From Prolixibacteraceae bacterium (GTDB lineage Bacteria; Bacteroidota; Bacteroidia; Bacteroidales; Prolixibacteraceae), in contig JAUWAB010000002.1 in the NCBI GenBank assembly GCA_030602265.1, forward strand, positions 109,772-173,771: a DNA stretch of 64,000 nt, in the 5' to 3' direction. Numbering within the stretch: the first letter of the stretch is position 1; each line of letters opens with the position of its first letter. Positions 1 through 7,913 of this stretch are shown here, one piece after another. The notes below the pieces were generated by a model. That model was not told the origin of the DNA. It did no database searches and worked only from the letters and a program-made list of their open reading frames with translations. Made by a program: the position numbers and the translations under genes.

Positions 1-365
1 TCCCACACCAGATCGTCGGGTGAAAGTTTTCCCGATTCCGCCATTTTATAATAAGCCAGGGAGGTAAGTACCTGAGTGACTCCCCCTATCCGGTAAAGGG
101 TTTGCCGGGTGGCGGGTACGTCCAGGTCGGTGCTGGCCTGTCCGAAGCCTTCTGAATAGACGAGCTTGCCTTTTACACTGACTGCCAGTGAACTCCCCGG
201 GGTAAAACTTCTTACCATATAGAATATGGCATCTTTGCGTACTTCTTTAATAACTTCCCTGTACGAATTATCGATAATCCGGACACGATCTTTTTCCTGG
301 TTGCAGCTGTACCCAAACACCAAGCTGCCAACCAAAAAACAAAACAATAACCTTTTAATGCTCAT
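1..365 (-). CDS. Partial beta-lactamase-fold (serine hydrolase class C-like) lipoprotein, catalytic motif lost
   Basis: The gene runs off the left edge; only the first 121 codons are visible, starting at the ATG whose complement is at 363-365. The N-terminus is a signal peptide ending in a Cys at residue 21 followed by N-Q, so a lipoprotein is likely though the lipobox is weak. Residues about 64-115 read like the first half of a class C beta-lactamase/PBP domain (SLAVSVKGKLVYSEGFG, then LYRIG and a GKLSPDD turn). In this family RIGSxxK carries the nucleophilic Ser and general-base Lys; here the four residues 95-98 are G-V-T-Q, so both are replaced. It may therefore be a binding or scaffold protein and not an enzyme. 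The C-terminal half, with the YxN motif, is outside the window. Confidence 0.7.
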   Translation of the reverse strand, partial: MSIKRLLFCFLVGSLVFGYSCNQEKDRVRIIDNSYREVIKEVRKDAIFYMVRSFTPGSSLAVSVKGKLVYSEGFGQASTDLDVPATRQTLYRIGGVTQVLTSLAYYKMAESGKLSPDDLVW

Positions 366-525
366 AATATCTGGTTTTGCATTTCACTTTTCAATTGCCG
401 GCCAAAAATATTGAATCTGTTCAATTTATGAAAAAAAATCCGTCTGCTTTTTAACTTTTCCTGAACCCATGATATACTGAAAATTCCGGATTAAGGGTCA
501 TCCAGCACTATTTTTGCAGAATTTT

Positions 526-556
526 TTTGGCTATGATGGGATAATACATAATTTTG
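526..556 (+). promoter_or_regulatory. Bacteroidota-type promoter for the M48 protease gene
   Basis: TTTG at 526-529 and TAATTTTG at 549-556 are separated by 19 bases. This matches the Bacteroidota primary sigma consensus (TTTG, about 19-21 bases, TAnnTTTG). Transcription would start near 563, leaving a leader of about 45 bases before the ATG at 607. Confidence 0.55.
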
Positions 557-606
557 ATAAGCGATTGGCTGGAATAAAACATGACGTTTAATTAAATTTT
601 GCTGAA

Positions 607-2073
607 ATGAGACATAAAGTAACACTTTACCGGATCGCCACCCTTTTGATGGCCGCACTGATGATTCCGTCCTGCGCTGTGAATCCGGTTACCGGAAAGA
701 GACAGCTGATGCTGATTTCAGAAAATCAGGAGATTGCCATGGGAGCTGAATATGACCCCCAGGTACTTGCCACCTTTGGAGAGTATAAAGATGAAAATCT
801 GTATGCATTCATGGAGAGAACCGGAAATGCCATGGGGCTGATTTCCCACCGGCCCAACCTGAAATACCATTTTAAAATTCTGGATACTCCGGTAATCAAT
901 GCATTTGCCGTCCCTGGAGGCTATATTTATTTTACCCGGGGCATCCTGGCCCAGTTAAACAATGAGGCGGAACTGATTGGTGTTATGGGCCACGAAATGG
1001 GCCATATCACTGCCCGCCATACAGCCAGCCAGCAGAGCAAGCAACAGGTTGGTCAGCTGTTACTGGTCGGGGGAATGATTGCCTCGGAACATTTCCGGGA
1101 TATGGCGCAGGTAGCGATGCAGGGAATGCAACTGTTGTTTCTGAGTTTTTCCCGTGAAAATGAACGGGAAGCCGACCGGCTCGGCGTAGAGTATTCTGCC
1201 CGCATTGGCTATGATGCAAGTAAAATGGCTGATTTCTTCCAGGTATTGAACAAAATGAACATGGCCAGCAGCCATGGCGGGGTACCCACCTTCCTTTCCA
1301 CCCACCCTGATCCGGGTGACCGGTACAATTCCGTTAAGAATCACGCCGGTGAATGGAAACAGAAGCTAAATCTTCCCGAGTGGAAGGTGAATGAAGACAA
1401 CTACCTCAGGATGATCGACGGATTGGTATATGGTGAAGATCCGCGCCAGGGATATGTAGAGGGTAATACTTTTTATCATCCTGAAATGAAATTCAGGTTC
1501 AGTTACCCGGCGGGATGGAAACTGGAGAATTCACCGTTCCAGGTAAGTATCGCTCCTCCGGATGGCAAGGGGATGATGATTTTTACCCATGCTCCCGGGA
1601 ACTCCCTTCAGGAGGCTGCCCAGAATTCCCTGCAGCAACTGAAGCTTACCGTTACCGAAAACAAGAATACCACGGTCAACGGTATGCCGGCTATTGCCAC
1701 TGTGTCGAATTTGGTATCCCAGAATCAGCAGACCGGACAACAGCAGACCTTGCGCGTACTATCCTATTTTATCAATGATAACGGGAGTTACTTTGCTTTC
1801 CACGGGGTATCGGCGGAGCCCGACTTTCCGAATTTTGTCAAGCCGTTTGAAACGACCATGACCAATTTCAGCAAACTCACCGATCCATCAAAAATAAATG
1901 TAAGTCCTAAAAGGGTCAGGGTGATGCAGGTGAGCAGGACCGCCACGCTTTCCGAAGTGTTCAGAGGTTTCGGGGTTCAGCAGTCGATGATGAATGAACT
2001 GGCACTGCTTAACAACAAGGAACTGACCGACCGCATTGAGGCGGGTTCGCTGATCAAGATTGTCAGGGAATAA
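607..2073 (+). CDS. M48 family zinc metalloprotease, lipoprotein
   Basis: 488 aa. A signal peptide ends in IPSC with the lipobox Cys at residue 23, followed by the N-P-V-T-G-K-R-Q-L start typical of BepA/YfgC and Oma1-type M48 proteases. The zinc site HEMGH is at about residues 129-133 and the third ligand is the Glu in ENEREAD near 184. A central domain of unknown role follows, and the last 50 residues resemble the LysM-like tail common in this family. It probably acts in the periplasm, tethered to the membrane, in quality control of outer-membrane proteins (family knowledge; the substrate is unknown). It converges with the YdcF gene, with 18 bases between their ends. Confidence 0.88.
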   Translation: MRHKVTLYRIATLLMAALMIPSCAVNPVTGKRQLMLISENQEIAMGAEYDPQVLATFGEYKDENLYAFMERTGNAMGLISHRPNLKYHFKILDTPVINAFAVPGGYIYFTRGILAQLNNEAELIGVMGHEMGHITARHTASQQSKQQVGQLLLVGGMIASEHFRDMAQVAMQGMQLLFLSFSRENEREADRLGVEYSARIGYDASKMADFFQVLNKMNMASSHGGVPTFLSTHPDPGDRYNSVKNHAGEWKQKLNLPEWKVNEDNYLRMIDGLVYGEDPRQGYVEGNTFYHPEMKFRFSYPAGWKLENSPFQVSIAPPDGKGMMIFTHAPGNSLQEAAQNSLQQLKLTVTENKNTTVNGMPAIATVSNLVSQNQQTGQQQTLRVLSYFINDNGSYFAFHGVSAEPDFPNFVKPFETTMTNFSKLTDPSKINVSPKRVRVMQVSRTATLSEVFRGFGVQQSMMNELALLNNKELTDRIEAGSLIKIVRE

Positions 2074-2091
2074 TTTAAACTGAATAAAAGG

Positions 2092-2814
2092 CTATATCCA
2101 GCCCCTGATCCGGTACCAGGCAAGTGCAGTCAGTTCGCGTGCGATCAATATCTCGTACTTAAGGTGGTTCCAAAGCTGATATCTCAGTTGTGTACTTTCA
2201 CCTGTGCCGGGTGGTATGGTTTTTCTGCCACCAAGATCACTGTCGTTGAAGGAAAAGTTTGCTTCTGAGGCATTCTCGAAAGCCGGAAGGGCATTTACTT
2301 TCTGAAATCCGGCTTTCCTGAAGCATAAAACCGCCCTGCGCATATGTTCAGGCGAGGTAACCAGCAGAATGGATTCGTGTTCTCGGACCTGTTTCAAACA
2401 TTCGAGTGCCTGGTAACGCGTGTTGGTACCGGTTGCCTCAAAATGTATTTTTCCCGGATTTACTCCCCTGGTAACCAAATCTTCCCTGATCCTGACCGGA
2501 GTTGAAGAACTGTTGGCCGTATCACCGGGCATGACAATAATGATACGGCAGGTTTCACATTTACGGGCAGCGGAGGCTGCATACCAGCTGCGCATGAGGT
2601 TCGATTCACTGGGCATCCCGCTGCCACCCAAGAGGATGATCACCTCCGGGGGCCATTTTTGTTCCGACCGGCTGGTGCCCAGCCAGTGATACCCCCAATA
2701 GGGAAGGGTGGTGAAGGCCAGGATTACCAACCCCGAAAATAAAACACCCAGGGTAATCAGAAAAGTTCTGATCAAGCGGAAAATTTGAATATTTTTGAGA
2801 GAATTTCGTTTCAT
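2092..2814 (-). CDS. YdcF/ElyC family protein (DUF218), membrane anchored
   Basis: 240 aa. One N-terminal membrane helix lies at about residues 14-35, followed by a YdcF domain: the start PPEVIILLGG, a conserved SNLMRSWYAA helix, and the nucleotide-like fold strands RIIIVMPGDT and ESILLVTSPEHMRRA. Members are membrane-anchored proteins involved in envelope polysaccharide or vancomycin-resistance phenotypes (SanA, ElyC), but the biochemical activity is unclear. It is divergent from the APH-RapZ gene, with 62 bases between the starts. Confidence 0.8.
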   Translation of the reverse strand: MKRNSLKNIQIFRLIRTFLITLGVLFSGLVILAFTTLPYWGYHWLGTSRSEQKWPPEVIILLGGSGMPSESNLMRSWYAASAARKCETCRIIIVMPGDTANSSSTPVRIREDLVTRGVNPGKIHFEATGTNTRYQALECLKQVREHESILLVTSPEHMRRAVLCFRKAGFQKVNALPAFENASEANFSFNDSDLGGRKTIPPGTGESTQLRYQLWNHLKYEILIARELTALAWYRIRGWI

Positions 2815-2876
2815 AAAGGATTCTGAAGCGATTTTTCCTTGGTAAATGTATTGCTTAACTTGATAACTGCTCTGTT

Positions 2877-4301
2877 TTGGATATAAAAGTAAAAAATAAA
2901 CTGCTTCAGTTGTATAAGAAACATTTTTCAGCTGATGCCGATTCTTTTGAAATGCTGCCGCTTTCCGGTTCTTACCGGGAATATGCGCGGCTCGGGAGAG
3001 CCGGGCACTCGGTCATCGGTGCATTCAATGCCGATGTGAAAGAGAACCGGGCCTTTCTGACCTTCTCCCGGCAGCTTGCGGATGCAGGTGTGCCTGTCCC
3101 CGAAATTTATCTGGTAAGCGATGACCATACCACCTATCTTCAGGAAGACCTGGGTACGGTAACCTTGTTTGATTTTATTACTGAAGTGAGGAAAAGTGAA
3201 GGTTTTTCGCGTACCATTACCGATGAGTACCGGAAAGTGCTGGATGTTCTGCCCCGGATTCAGGTGGAAGGGGGTAAAAGGATCGACTATTCGGTCTGCT
3301 ATCCGCGTGCAGCCTTCGATAAACAGTCGATGCTCTGGGACCTGAGTTATTTCAAGTATTATTTCCTGAAACTTGCCCGGATCCAGTTTGATGAACAGCT
3401 GCTGGAAGATGATTTTCAGCGTTTCACCGATTATCTGCTGAGTGCCGACAGCGACTATTTTATGTACCGCGACTTTCAATCACGTAATATCATGCTGAAG
3501 GACGGGGCAGTTCACTTCATCGATTATCAGGGTGGCAGGAAGGGAGCCCTGCAGTATGACCTCGCCTCCCTTCTTTATGACGGCAAAGCGGATATTCCCC
3601 AGCAGGTCAGGAATGAACTGTTTGAATATTACCTGGACCAGTTAGAGAAATTCATTCCGGTCGACCGTTTTGAGTTTATGCGCTTTTACCGCGGGTTTGT
3701 CATCATCCGAATTATGCAGGCCATGGGAGCTTATGGTTTCAGGGGTTTCTACGAGAATAAGGAACACTTCCTGAAAAGCATCCCTTATGCCCTGGATAAC
3801 CTGGAATATCTGCTGAACCGGCTTGATCTTCCCATTGAGCTGCCTGAGCTGACCAAAGTGCTGAATGAGGTGACAGGATCTTCGTTCTTGCGCTCTATTG
3901 GGCATGAAAAGCATAACCTGACCGTCAGAATCACCAGTTTTTCCTATAAGAAAGGTATTCCTGCCGATCCGTCAGGAAATGGCGGCGGATTTGTCTTCGA
4001 TTGCCGTGCCATCAACAATCCCGGCAGGTATGCCGAATTTAAACCCTTAACCGGTAAAGACCCTCAGGTTCAGAAGTTTTTAGAGGAAAAATCGGAAATG
4101 AAGGCGTTTCTGAGTGCCGCTACCCTGCTGGTCGATCAATCCGTAAAAAACTATATTGACCGCGGATTTACCCACCTGTCGGTAAATTTCGGTTGTACGG
4201 GCGGTCAGCACCGGTCAGTATATGCCGCAGAGAAACTGGCCGCCCATGTCAGAAACAATTTCCCGGTGAACGTTGTTTTGCTGCATAAAGAACAAGATTG
4301 A
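2877..4301 (+). CDS. Fusion of an aminoglycoside-phosphotransferase-like sugar kinase and a RapZ C-terminal domain
   Basis: 474 aa with a TTG start. Residues about 20-330 form an APH/choline kinase fold: YLQED hinge, catalytic loop YRDFQSRN near 196-203 (catalytic Asp and Asn kept; the usual His before Asp is Arg), and the metal site FIDYQGG near 214. Residues about 340-474 match the RapZ C-terminal domain, ending in CTGGQHRSVY near 439. In proteobacteria AmgK, an APH-fold kinase, phosphorylates MurNAc/GlcNAc in cell-wall recycling, and RapZ senses glucosamine-6-phosphate. I infer an amino-sugar kinase with a sensor or effector domain; the substrate is not shown. The next ATG lies inside the first domain, which supports the TTG start. 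Confidence 0.82.
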   Translation: MDIKVKNKLLQLYKKHFSADADSFEMLPLSGSYREYARLGRAGHSVIGAFNADVKENRAFLTFSRQLADAGVPVPEIYLVSDDHTTYLQEDLGTVTLFDFITEVRKSEGFSRTITDEYRKVLDVLPRIQVEGGKRIDYSVCYPRAAFDKQSMLWDLSYFKYYFLKLARIQFDEQLLEDDFQRFTDYLLSADSDYFMYRDFQSRNIMLKDGAVHFIDYQGGRKGALQYDLASLLYDGKADIPQQVRNELFEYYLDQLEKFIPVDRFEFMRFYRGFVIIRIMQAMGAYGFRGFYENKEHFLKSIPYALDNLEYLLNRLDLPIELPELTKVLNEVTGSSFLRSIGHEKHNLTVRITSFSYKKGIPADPSGNGGGFVFDCRAINNPGRYAEFKPLTGKDPQVQKFLEEKSEMKAFLSAATLLVDQSVKNYIDRGFTHLSVNFGCTGGQHRSVYAAEKLAAHVRNNFPVNVVLLHKEQD

Positions 4302-4306
4302 CAGGA

Positions 4307-4429
4307 ATGGGGAAAACGGCTTGCGAGAAGAAAAGTTTTGAGAACTCAGAAGATCCGAAGTATTACTGTAAACGGTGCGGGGCAAAGGTCCGCAAGGAAG
4401 AAAAGGTTTGCAAGCCACGCAAAATATGA
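4307..4429 (+). CDS. 40-aa Cys/Lys-rich small protein, zinc-ribbon-like
   Basis: This small ORF begins 5 bases after the stop of the APH-RapZ gene in the same direction. The protein starts MGKTACEKK, has CKRCG in the middle (C-x-x-C) and ends KVCKPRKI. The four Cys (residues 6, about 19, 22 and about 35) could bind one zinc. It is about one third Lys/Arg, so nucleic-acid or ribosome contact is possible. I do not recognise a named family. Co-transcription with the upstream kinase is likely from the spacing. The overlapping minus-strand ORFs have no features of real proteins. Confidence 0.55.
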   Translation: MGKTACEKKSFENSEDPKYYCKRCGAKVRKEEKVCKPRKI

Positions 4430-4557
4430 TTGATTTCCTGAAATGAGGGTGCAACTTACCCAACGGATTTCGCGAGATTTTTTGCAAATTTGCACCGCCG
4501 GAAAGAATCCGGAACAGTAAAACATGTTTTTTAGCCAGATCAAATAAACACTATTTT

Positions 4558-5268
4558 ATGGGAAGAGCATTTGAATACCGCAGGGCTGCCAAGGAAAAGC
4601 GCTGGGACAAGATGTCGAAAATATTTCCCCGTCTCGGGAAAACCATTACGATTGCCGCAAAATCGGGTGGTCCTGATCCCGACATGAACTCTGCGCTGCG
4701 CACCGCCATACTGAACGCAAAGGCACAGAATATGCCCAAGGCCAACATTGATGCAGCCATAAAAAGGGCATTTGGCAAGGATGCCGAATCGTTCGATGAA
4801 ATCAATTACGAAGGGAAAGGCCCTCATGGAGTGCTTATTTTTGTGGAATGTGCCACGGATAATAACACACGGACAGTGGCCAACATCAAAAGTTATTTCA
4901 ATAAGTCGGGCGGCCAGTTGTCGCCGACAGGTTCCCTTGAGTTTATGTTCTCCCGCAAAGCCGTCTTTGAATTTGAAAAGCCTGCCGGTTTAGATCTCGA
5001 AGAGCTTGAACTCGAACTGATCGATGCCGGGCTGGAAGATATCGAGGAACATGAAGGGGAGTTTTATGCGTATGGTGACTTTACCAGTTTCGGTGCCCTT
5101 TCGTCGGCTTTCGAGCGGCTTGGGATCAATGTCACCAAGGCAACCCTGAAAAGATATGCCAATACACCGGTGGAATTTTCTGAGGATCAGATGGCCGATA
5201 TCGAGAAGCTGATTGATAAACTGGAAGATGACGAGGATGTTCAGGCGGTATATACCAATATTGCCTGA
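4558..5268 (+). CDS. YebC/PmpR family regulator (TACO1 family)
   Basis: 236 aa. The start [21 protein letters not shown] and the segment [14 protein letters not shown] are the standard signatures of the YebC/TACO1 family, and the length and three-domain layout fit. Family members act in the cytosol either as transcriptional regulators (PmpR) or by easing ribosome stalling at proline tracts (recent work on YebC/TACO1). A 128-base gap precedes it. Just upstream, at about 4480, there is a TTTG-rich AT stretch and a CACCGCCG sequence like those that follow Bacteroidota promoters. Confidence 0.9.
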   Translation: MGRAFEYRRAAKEKRWDKMSKIFPRLGKTITIAAKSGGPDPDMNSALRTAILNAKAQNMPKANIDAAIKRAFGKDAESFDEINYEGKGPHGVLIFVECATDNNTRTVANIKSYFNKSGGQLSPTGSLEFMFSRKAVFEFEKPAGLDLEELELELIDAGLEDIEEHEGEFYAYGDFTSFGALSSAFERLGINVTKATLKRYANTPVEFSEDQMADIEKLIDKLEDDEDVQAVYTNIA

Positions 5269-5376
5269 TGCAGGTAAATTCCGGAAGGCAATCTGCCTGA
5301 AGCTTCTTATAAAACCGATTCAGTTCTGATGATATTGAGCCGGCCGGTTTGCTGGTCAGCCATCCCTGTTTGCCAT

Positions 5377-5835
5377 TCAGGGTTTTTGCTTCCAGATCTT
5401 GTCTGCAGCCTCCAGGTAAACTGGTAAGGCTGCTGAACCGTACCACGGGTAATAATCGGCGGCCAACAATTCCGATTTGACTGCCGGGTCGGTCTGGACC
5501 AGCTCTTTGGCCTCTTCAACGGTGGCTACGTTCAGAATAAAAATACCCCGGAAAGCGTTTTCATTCCGGCCAATGGGTCCGGCTACAATCAGTTTGCCTT
5601 CCTCCGACAGCCGCTCCATGTTACTCATGTGCCCGGCAAAGCGCTGACTGATAAATTCCCTGTCTGTAGTAGTATTGGAACCTGTTTTCAGGATGACCAG
5701 CACATAGCTTTTCATGCCGTAATTGTCGGCTCCCAGTTTCCTGGCCAGTTCCTGGTCATAGGAAGGGTTATCGGATTGTGCTCTGCAGGTTATTGCGGCC
5801 AGGACAATCCATACAGTCAATAAAGAATTTCTCAT
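5377..5835 (-). CDS. Secreted YCII-domain protein
   Basis: 152 aa. A Sec signal peptide (residues about 1-19, ending CRAQ) is followed by a YCII-related domain: YVLVILKTG, a conserved H in AGHMSNMERLSEEGKL, AGPIG, then RGIFILNVATVEEAKELV and a YPWYG end. YCII domains are small ferredoxin-like folds with a His-Asp pair; the reaction is unknown. Export is unusual but recurs in Bacteroidota. It lies 10 bases downstream of the TIM-barrel gene in the same direction, so the two may share a transcript. Confidence 0.75.
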   Translation of the reverse strand: MRNSLLTVWIVLAAITCRAQSDNPSYDQELARKLGADNYGMKSYVLVILKTGSNTTTDREFISQRFAGHMSNMERLSEEGKLIVAGPIGRNENAFRGIFILNVATVEEAKELVQTDPAVKSELLAADYYPWYGSAALPVYLEAADKIWKQKP

Positions 5836-5845
5836 ATCATTTTAA

Positions 5846-6511
5846 TTATTCATTTCTGTATTTAAGCATAATGTCTTTAAACAGTTCACCGGTAGTGGGA
5901 GGTGTATAGGAAATGGCATTGGCACCTGATTCAATGGCCAACCTGATGGTATCTTCTGTTTTTCCACCAGTGGCAATTATGGCGATTTCATCACTGATGT
6001 CGCGTATCCTTTTTACAATTTCGGAAGTCTTTCCGGCACCTGAAACATTCAGGATATCTGTCCCGGCTTCAATTCGTCCTCTGATATCCTCATTTTCAGA
6101 TACAATGGTAATGACAACGGGAATATCGATTTTATCCTTCAACCTCCTGATCAGGTCATTCGGGGTGGGTTTATTCAGAACAACCCCCAGGGCTCCCTGA
6201 AACTCAGCATCCAGGGCCAGGTCAATGGACCGGTCGCCGGTGGTTATACCACCCCCGACTCCACAAAAAATCGGTTTGTCGGCTGCCAGGATAAGGGCAT
6301 GCGAAATGGCCGGCTGAGGCGTAAAAGGATAGACTGCTATAATGGCATCTGCATTGGTATTCCGAATGATTGCCACATCGGTTGAGAACAGAAATGACTT
6401 CAGTAGCTGGCCAAATACCCTGATCCCTGAACATTCATCAATAATTTCGGGCACTGCAACTATATTCTTGTGCAGCCGGCTTCTGAAATCGGGAATTTTA
6501 CTGGTTCTCAT
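5846..6511 (-). CDS. TIM-barrel protein of unknown function, phosphate-binding type
   Basis: 221 aa with no signal peptide. The alternating strands and helices end in Gly-rich turns as in indole-glycerol-phosphate synthase/ThiE-like barrels: KPIFCGVGGGITTGD, VVLNKPTP, PVVITIVSENED, ILNVSGAGKTSE, IAIIATGGKTEDTI, ANAISYTPPT. The late AIIATGGKT and SGAG loops look like a phosphate-binding site. Similar proteins are often labelled simply 'hydrolase'; I cannot name the reaction. Its promoter may be TATCTTTG, read on the minus strand from 6578 to 6571. Confidence 0.6.
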   Translation of the reverse strand: MRTSKIPDFRSRLHKNIVAVPEIIDECSGIRVFGQLLKSFLFSTDVAIIRNTNADAIIAVYPFTPQPAISHALILAADKPIFCGVGGGITTGDRSIDLALDAEFQGALGVVLNKPTPNDLIRRLKDKIDIPVVITIVSENEDIRGRIEAGTDILNVSGAGKTSEIVKRIRDISDEIAIIATGGKTEDTIRLAIESGANAISYTPPTTGELFKDIMLKYRNE

Positions 6512-6546
6512 AATTCTGTCTTTTTTTAAGGTTTTGCTCTTATACA

Positions 6547-6666
6547 GGGCAAAGTGTTATAAAATCCATCCAAAGATAACCATTGCTTTGCCCGTATTTA
6601 ATCCTCATTCACCTTTAAATATACGTCATTTACCGGTTTTTTTTGCGAAGTTATCTTAAATACGGG
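6547..6666. promoter_or_regulatory. Divergent promoter region with two inverted repeats
   Basis: This lies between divergent genes starting at 6511 (-) and 6702 (+). A minus-strand -7 box TATCTTTG is at 6571-6578. It is flanked by an inverted repeat GGGCAAAG (6547-6554) and CTTTGCCC (6586-6593). A second inverted repeat is CCCGTATTTA (6591-6600) and TAAATACGGG (6657-6666). The arms could be operator half-sites; no regulator gene is adjacent. Confidence 0.3.
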
Positions 6667-6701
6667 TAATTTTAATCCGCCTGAATTTAATAATTGCCTA
6701 T

Positions 6702-7913
6702 ATGATGATTCCTTCCGAAACCCATATTTCCTGGTTTAGTGAGCAATGGAAATGGACATCCGCAGAGATGCCCCTGTTCAGTAATGAATATTCACCGGCT
6801 GAAAAACTTCTGCGTGAGAAAAAATCAACCGCTTTTTACTCCAGATTCAAATCATTGGGAGAGGAAGTCCGGAAAGGGAAACGTGAATTCGATGACCAGG
6901 CAGTTATACCTGAGTTGTCGCGTTTCATGACTGATGTATATGACTTTCCCGGCTGCACTGCTGAACTGGTTGTCAATCCGGAATTCTTTGGTGTATCCCG
7001 GCTCTTTTACCGGCAGGCGAAAGAATTTGACAGTGGTCTTCAGCGGGAGGAAATTTACCAAGCCATGCGAAATCTCTGGATTATGAACGGAATTCAGATG
7101 ATGATGGGTTTGCCGGTGGAATTAACGCCTGCCATGTTTGCCTACAGCCTTTTGTATCCTTATTCCGACAATCTGCTGGATGATCCTGAGCTTTCCAAAT
7201 CTGATAAACTGATGTTCAGCTGGCGGTTCGAAGACCGGCTCAGGGGAATTCAGGTTCCGGCAAGGGATCACCGGGAACAAAAGATCAGCGAACTGGTGGG
7301 AATGATAGAACAGCAATTCAGCCGCGAAGAATACCCGGAGGTATATGAAAGCCTTCTGGCCATTCATGCCGCCCAGACCAGGAGTATTGTCCTTCAGAAT
7401 CAGGGCAGTGACCTGGGGCCGGAGGAAATCCTGAAGGTCTGTTTCGCCAAAGGTGGAGCCTCTGTGCTGGCCGACGGTTTTCTGGTTGCCCCGATGCTTA
7501 CCCCTCTGCAGCAGCGGTTTCTGTATGGCTATGGTATCTGGCTTCAATTGGCCGACGATATTCAGGATATTGCCGATGATGAAAAGGAGCAGGTCAGGAC
7601 ACTCTTTTCCGGGGCAGAAAGCAAAGAGGAGGTGGCCGGGTTTCTTAACCGGACCATTCATTTTGGCCGGGCCATTATCCACGACATAGGGTGCTTCCCC
7701 TCACCTCTATGCAGCGGTTTCGGGAGCATTATGGTGCACTCCATTGAAATGATGATTCTGCAGTCGGCTGCTCTGAACCAGTCCTATTTCCCAAATAGCC
7801 AGCTCGGGCAATTGGAGCGTTATTCTCCCCAGCGTTTTGCCTATCTCCGGGAATTGAAGAAAAAAGGCAGCTCCCGCCGCATGGGGCTGATTACCAGTCT
7901 GGCAGCCGGCTAA
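6702..7913 (+). CDS. Class 1 isoprenoid biosynthesis enzyme-like protein
   Basis: 403 aa, predicted all-helical and soluble. There are two Asp-rich regions at the spacing expected for trans-isoprenyl diphosphate synthases or related terpenoid synthases: YSDNLLDD near residue 154 and LADDIQDIADDEKE near 282. The first departs from the usual DDxxD. In the fold these motifs bind Mg2+ and a prenyl diphosphate. The protein is longer than a standard polyprenyl synthase (about 320 aa), with an extra N-terminal region of about 100 residues. The product cannot be predicted. It overlaps the end of the convergent S9 peptidase gene by 4 bases. Confidence 0.65.
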   Translation: MMIPSETHISWFSEQWKWTSAEMPLFSNEYSPAEKLLREKKSTAFYSRFKSLGEEVRKGKREFDDQAVIPELSRFMTDVYDFPGCTAELVVNPEFFGVSRLFYRQAKEFDSGLQREEIYQAMRNLWIMNGIQMMMGLPVELTPAMFAYSLLYPYSDNLLDDPELSKSDKLMFSWRFEDRLRGIQVPARDHREQKISELVGMIEQQFSREEYPEVYESLLAIHAAQTRSIVLQNQGSDLGPEEILKVCFAKGGASVLADGFLVAPMLTPLQQRFLYGYGIWLQLADDIQDIADDEKEQVRTLFSGAESKEEVAGFLNRTIHFGRAIIHDIGCFPSPLCSGFGSIMVHSIEMMILQSAALNQSYFPNSQLGQLERYSPQRFAYLRELKKKGSSRRMGLITSLAAG

